Assembly (NCBI RefSeq): GCF_964355755.1
Contig: NC_092675.1
Coordinates: 19,916,912-19,980,911, forward strand
DNA from: Antedon mediterranea
Taxonomy: Eukaryota > Echinodermata > Crinoidea > Comatulida > Antedonidae
Direction of reading: 5' to 3'
DNA length: 64,000 bases
Positions 59,361-64,000 of the stretch are shown one piece after another. How positions within the stretch are numbered: the first letter of the stretch is position 1; each line of letters starts with the position of its first letter. The position numbers were made by a program, and so were the translations under genes. Under the pieces are notes generated by a model. That model searched no databases and was not told where the DNA came from. It was given only the letters and a program-made list of their open reading frames with translations.

Positions 59361-60376
59361 CTCATCCATGGCGCGCACATGCAGCCCGAGCAATTCTTTC
59401 AACAAATAAAGTTTCAATTAAATGTATGGCGCGCCAATGGTGCCTTCTTAATTGAGTATTGTATTTTCTATGTTTTTGGTACTGTAGTCTTCAAGAGTAA
59501 CAAGAATATTTCTTACAAAAAACGCTGCTCGCTTATTGTTATTGCTAAGGTCAAGTCTGGGGGTCACTTCATCACGCCTAGATACTTCAAGTATCCTATT
59601 ACAAACAAAAACTTCAATGGACTGTTTTGATAATAATTCAATGATTATCTGACAGCGAATTATAGTAATATCATGGGACTCATAAATACCAGAAATGCTT
59701 TGGGATTTGTCGTTAGACTCTTTTCCCAGCCGTTTTTGGATTCAACAGGTGGTACCTATAAATTATAGTGGAGTTTCCATTTTAACAAAAATGTCAAAGT
59801 GTAGTACTATAAAGCTGCTTGATTTCATCTAATGAATGAGTCATCTCGTGTGACGTAGCGGGCTAGAGCAGCAGCGTGAAAATATGGTAAAAAGCTGTAT
59901 CAATTACTTTTACTATTTTGGACATACACAAATTAGTGTCACTGTTGGATGAACACCGCTAAGAGTTTTACAGTAAAATAAAAGTCATTTATTACATTAC
60001 AGAATACATAATTTATTTTAAATCAACCAAAACTGAGAAAGTCATTACGGTATATACTGAATTTAGCACAAACTAAAAATATTTGTTTAATGCACTTTTT
60101 AACATTTTTATACCATAATATTAATTTAGCAATTTACTTAAGAATGTTAGAAATACTGCACTAAAAAAACTAAAACTCAAATGAAATAATTATTTTATTT
60201 TATCGTTCATTCAAAAATCACATTCATGAACAAACTTTGTACACCTTCTAGCACCTACTGAAACCTACAAACAACTAATAATTACTTAATTCCAGCACAC
60301 ATTTAAGATAACTAAAGATAGAAATATCAAATGTACAAGTACTATTGAATCACGTTTACCAAATCAATACACCATA

Positions 60377-60767
60377 AAGGCCCATTTAAACTAGAACGAT
60401 CGACGGTAAATATATAAGCATGCATTTTTTTAACATAAAACAAAAGAAATTAGAACGGTTTTCGTTCTAGAACTATAGGATAATCATTTATGCTGTCTTT
60501 GATAAAAATAATATTTTTAAAATTCCAATCAAATGATGTCATGATAAATAAAAACAATAAAATCATATTGTCACAATATTTTTGCTCTTACTAATCATGA
60601 CGTCATTTGATTGGACGTGTGAAAATATCATTTTCATCAAAGGAAGCATAGATGGTTATTCATAGTTCTAGAATGAAAAGTTTTTATATTTCTTTTGTTT
60701 TATGTATAAAAATGCATTTTTGTCTATTTATCATCGATAGTAATCGTCCTAGTGTAAATGGGCCTTA
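60377..60767. mobile_element. 391-bp inverted-repeat element (AAGGCCCATTTAAACTAG ends)
   Basis: Left AAGGCCCATTTAAACTAGAA then CGAT; right ATCG, TCCTAGTGTAAATGGGCCTT. Inverted similarity runs deep (ACATAAAACAAAAGAAAT against ATTTCTTTTGTTTTATGT), and the middle has AATCAAATGATGTCATGA against TCATGACGTCATTTGATT, so the whole element could fold into one hairpin. A partial copy is at 21234-21440. Confidence 0.88.
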
Positions 60768-61186
60768 TTTATTTTATTCATGATTGAACAGTCTTCTAAT
60801 ATTAGAAGGCTAGCATGTTAACCACATAATACCTAGCATTGGAAACTCAAGGAATATGCATCAAATCACATTTATCTTCAAAATCCAAAAATGTAAAAAG
60901 TTTTTTTTTCAACAGTTATTTATAGATTTTTCTAAACTAATCCCGACATTTATATTAATTTTAATAACTGCTTTTTCGAAAATCAGTCACGTTGATATGC
61001 ATGGCAAGATTAAAAATTAAAAAGTCTTTGTTTGTACAGGTACATAAACTGAAATCAAGAGTAAAAGTTTTGAGATTCCCACACTAGATACCTTTGTGGA
61101 AACATTCTATTTTAATTCAAATACAATGATAGCCATGAAAATATCCATTTAATTTTCTTTAAATGGTGTGGCTAGTCATCACAATG

Positions 61187-61367
61187 CAGTAGAACCCAAA
61201 CCAAGGGACACTTTATTAGGTCCTGGAGGTGTCTTACTATATGGCTTAAATAATACAGTTTCCTCTGAATAGGGCTTAGGAGTAGTGTCAAAACATAATA
61301 TTTCCCCTTGTTCATTTCACAGGAAAGCATCCCTAAATAGGGTTGTCGCATATGAGGGGTTTTACTG
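61187..61367. mobile_element. GTAGAACC MITE, copy 2
   Basis: Left CAGTAGAACCCAAACC, right inverse CAGTAAAACCCCTCATATG; shared ATTTCCCCTTGTTCATTT core with 28875-29036. CAGTA-type ends suggest the pogo group, by analogy. Confidence 0.7.
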
Positions 61368-61836
61368 TATATCACGGCATTGAAAATCAAATCAAAATAT
61401 TATCTTAGAACATTTAATTTAACAACTAAGTAATCATATATGTCATTATACTACTGTAGAGAGATATCTAGATAATCCAATTCTAAACCCTTTATTCCCC
61501 ACACTGCTTTGTAACATAATTATTGGGCTATAGAATTGCACAAATAATAAACAAGATTTCAATTGGTCAATGTCAGCCACAGCTACAATCATGATGGTGT
61601 GGTGTCTTCATATTCCTTAACCTTTTTACAAAAATGATCCCACAATGTTAACTTGCTGAAAAATGACCGTTTTTAGATAAAATTTGTGCTTTTTATATAT
61701 ATATTTGGCTGATATATCGGTGAGAAAATTAAACAAATAACTTGTAATTATTCATTGGCCAACTTCAGGGATACCATGCCTGCATACAACCCATTCACTG
61801 TGGACTGAATGTGGTGAGGCTAAATTAGCTCACATA

Positions 61837-63595
61837 TCAAAATGTGTCAAATTCATCGATAACATGTTGGTCATTAAACTGTGCTGTATTGCTGTACGCA
61901 ATGGAATAAATACCGCTTCGCATACGTTCTGCTCTGGCAAGAACTATCTTCCAATTTCCTTCCAATGTCAAATCCAACTCTTTCTTGATTGTTTTTGTCT
62001 TCACCGCATTCCTACCAAATTTCCTATTGATTAATCATAAATAGTAATAAAATATTGAAGATATCGTTTAACTCATTATCTAAAAAGGATATTTTAAATT
62101 AGGTAATAAACAAAATGTATATGTAATCATAAATAATGTGATGTGCCTATATAATGGACATGATGATGTATATACTGTAGGCACATCACTCTTTTTTTGT
62201 CAAACTAGTTTGATTGTGTAGACAGAGCTTTAGCCATTTCGGCTCTACTATAGGCTTGTTTTAGTTAACTAAAGGTGAAAAACAAGATTTCAAAATGCAC
62301 ACATTGGCAGATGACATGCTTGAAAACACCTACTGGAAAACTCACTGTTTATTATTGGTGTTGATTCCCTAGAATTTTTTTAATATCCCCCTCTATGTTT
62401 AACAAATAGCACCCTCTATGGTTTGATAAAGTGTCCCAATATTTCATTAAATTCCTAAGTAGATATTTATAAAGAACAACTTTTGTGTATCTTACGATTC
62501 AGTTTCAAGGTATTTAATTAGGGCAAAAGCTTTCCTGTCTATAAGTCTGGTGAATTGTTCAATGTAACTTTCTCGAACACCTCTTGTAGGTTGTAAAAGA
62601 AAAATCTGTAAGAAATCATAAATAACTTGAGGGGAAGAAAGTTATTGTCTTTAACTTCATGTTATTTTTATATGCATTGAATTTGCGAAATAAAAGTTGA
62701 TATATATTATATTTAACAGTCATTTTATTTCAAGAACATGTATTAGTTTCAATAATGGAAAAATAATATACATAATATAATTAAAACATTATTTAGGATC
62801 CTGTAATTTCAGAAGAAAACAAGTTTCTTGTCATATGCCTGATCCCAAAGTCAGTCAGGTATCATCATTCCAAATAAGGTTAAATAGGTCATTAGAGGGA
62901 AGTGTTACTGCCATTGATGACTGAATCAATCAAATTATTTGAAATATATTTCACTAAATATTAATAGTCCACATACTAAAGCTCTGTCTACACTATCAAA
63001 CTAGTTTGACAAAAAGTCTTCCAAATATGGAAGTGATATGACATCATCATGTCCATGTATGAGCACATCCCATTTTTTGTCACATAAAGTTTGATAGTGT
63101 AGACAGGGCATTAGTGTCTATGTTAACTTATCTTAATAACAAATGAAATAACTAACCTCTTTTTGAAAATTATGAACTAACGTCTCATTTGTATGTACTT
63201 GCTGAAAAGCACTCCTGAAATATACAACGTTTACAATTGAGTACAATTTAAGGTCAAACGGGTTAAGAAAATACACCCTACTTCTAATAGATGAAATTTG
63301 CCTGATAGGATTGGTAAAAAACTGTCTTGAGATATATGCTTTTTAAAATTTCACTTCAGGTCTATTGTTTTAAAAAGGGGCACTTCAGAAAAAAGTGGCT
63401 AGTTTAAGCCTAGCTACAGGCTTGTTAGATAAAAACTTTGGAAAATATGAAAATGGTCAGTGATAGACTAAGGATAAAAGAACAGTTTCAAACTCTTCAT
63501 TAGAGATATATTTTGATACTTACAAAATAAGGAATAATGCATTTGACTTCTCAATCCACATACATTTCATCTCATGTTGCAAAACATCATGTCTC
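61837..63595 (-). CDS. Unrecognised protein, C-terminal four exons (partial)
   Basis: Exons 63595-63524, 63214-63157, 62605-62496 and 62023-61837 (stop) have consensus donors and acceptors and agree in phase at every junction, giving 142 residues of the C-terminus. The gene continues past the right edge, so the start is not here. The sequence is charged and looks mostly helical: RHDVLQHEMKCMWIEKSN, then SAFQQVHTNETLVHNFQKE, IEQFTRLIDRKAFALIKYLE, KFGRNAVKTKTIKKELDL, GNWKIVLARAERMRSGIYSI, ending VIDEFDTF. No membrane segment, zinc site or catalytic motif is visible. I do not recognise the family and assign no function. Two TTAAAGCTCTG-family MITEs lie in its introns. Confidence 0.75.
62133..62232. 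mobile_element. AAGCTCTGTCTACACTATC MITE, copy i, one arm lost
   Basis: Core TGATGTGCC...GGACATGATGATGTATA and the right arm CAAACTAGTTTGATTGTGTA then GACAGAGCTTTA are present; the left arm is missing. In the last intron of the unrecognised gene. Confidence 0.8.
62977..63113. mobile_element. AAGCTCTGTCTACACTATC MITE, copy j
   Basis: TAAAGCTCTGTCTACACTAT at the left, GATAGTGTAGACAGGGCATTA at the right, core GACATCATCATGTCCATGTA. In an intron of the unrecognised gene. Confidence 0.9.
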
Positions 63596-63759
63596 CTAAT
63601 AATTTAAATAAATACAAAAGTATTTTAAGAACAGAAACAGTGGGATTGATTGGAAAATGGTAGGAATCTAAATTTGCAGAGAGATGTGCAGTCAAACATG
63701 ACAGACAGTCATAATGTAATGCAAACTTTACCCTCACTGAAGTCATTCAAATATTATCT

Positions 63760-64000
63760 TAAAGCCTGTTTTCCTGTTGATCGTTGAGTTGCATTAAGTT
63801 GCGTTGAATTGACAGGACTCAATGATTTTACAGGAAAAGGGGTAAAAATCAACGTTAAAAATCGTTAAAATTTGCAATCGTTAAAGATAAACAGAGTTTA
63901 ACTTTAACGCTTGAGAGAACCTAGAAACTATGAACGATCGCAGAAAAATGTGTATCAGTAGTCCGGCTTGATCTTTGTTATTGTTATTATTTTCAACTTT
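63760..64000. mobile_element. Left end of the AAAGCCTGTTTTCCTGT element, cut by the window edge
   Basis: TTAAAGCCTGTTTTCCTGTTG matches the end of the element at 9261-9930, followed by similar AACGTT/CGTT-rich sequence. The other end lies beyond 64000. Confidence 0.7.

Larger units (their letters stand above)
59400..61836. other. Region between NUP155 5' end and the next gene's 3' end
   Basis: No coding exon is supported. Contains the likely NUP155 promoter on the left, two MITEs (60377-60767, 61187-61367) and the 3' UTR of the minus-strand gene ending at 61837. Confidence 0.5.

Overview
This window is nuclear DNA from an animal. It is AT-rich, its genes have many introns, and it is packed with short DNA transposons, tRNA-derived SINEs and satellites. 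The frequent TAGGCCTA-type words and the invertebrate-style gene structures suggest a marine invertebrate deuterostome, probably an echinoderm; that is an inference from composition. No prokaryotic, organellar or viral gene was recognised.

Layout: (1) 3811-4210 (-) is the first coding exon of a DM-domain (DMRT) transcription factor; the rest of the gene lies off the left edge. (2) 8823-18060 (-) is ERMP1, an ER-membrane M28 metallopeptidase, in 13 coding exons with a probable upstream non-coding exon. (3) 19678-21641 (+) is a small four-exon membrane protein like TMEM243, divergent from ERMP1. (4) 22302-29370 (+) is WDR18 in ten exons, starting about 130 bp after the TMEM243-like polyadenylation signal. 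(5) 34267-39544 (-) is RNF11, a RING-H2/PY-motif ubiquitin ligase adaptor, in three exons. (6) 41216-58856 (-) is NUP155, a nuclear pore scaffold protein, in 33 phase-consistent exons (about 1359 aa). (7) 61837-63595 (-) holds the last four exons of a gene I do not recognise; it continues past the right edge.

These are unrelated housekeeping or developmental genes, not a functional cluster. WDR18 and RNF11 converge on a satellite-rich region; ERMP1 and the TMEM243-like gene diverge from a region holding an inverted-repeat element built of GACGATCGGGCCC motifs.

The non-coding DNA is the most unusual part. It has a ten-copy family of inverted-repeat MITEs, a 186-bp MITE inserted at TA inside the arm of another inverted-repeat element, a 28-bp satellite of about 66 copies inside a WDR18 intron, a 62-bp satellite whose unit carries a palindrome reading as a consensus 5' splice site on both strands, and two repeat families with hammerhead-like CTGANGA...GAAA motifs. 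All exon limits were set by hand from splice consensus, reading phase and remembered family similarity.
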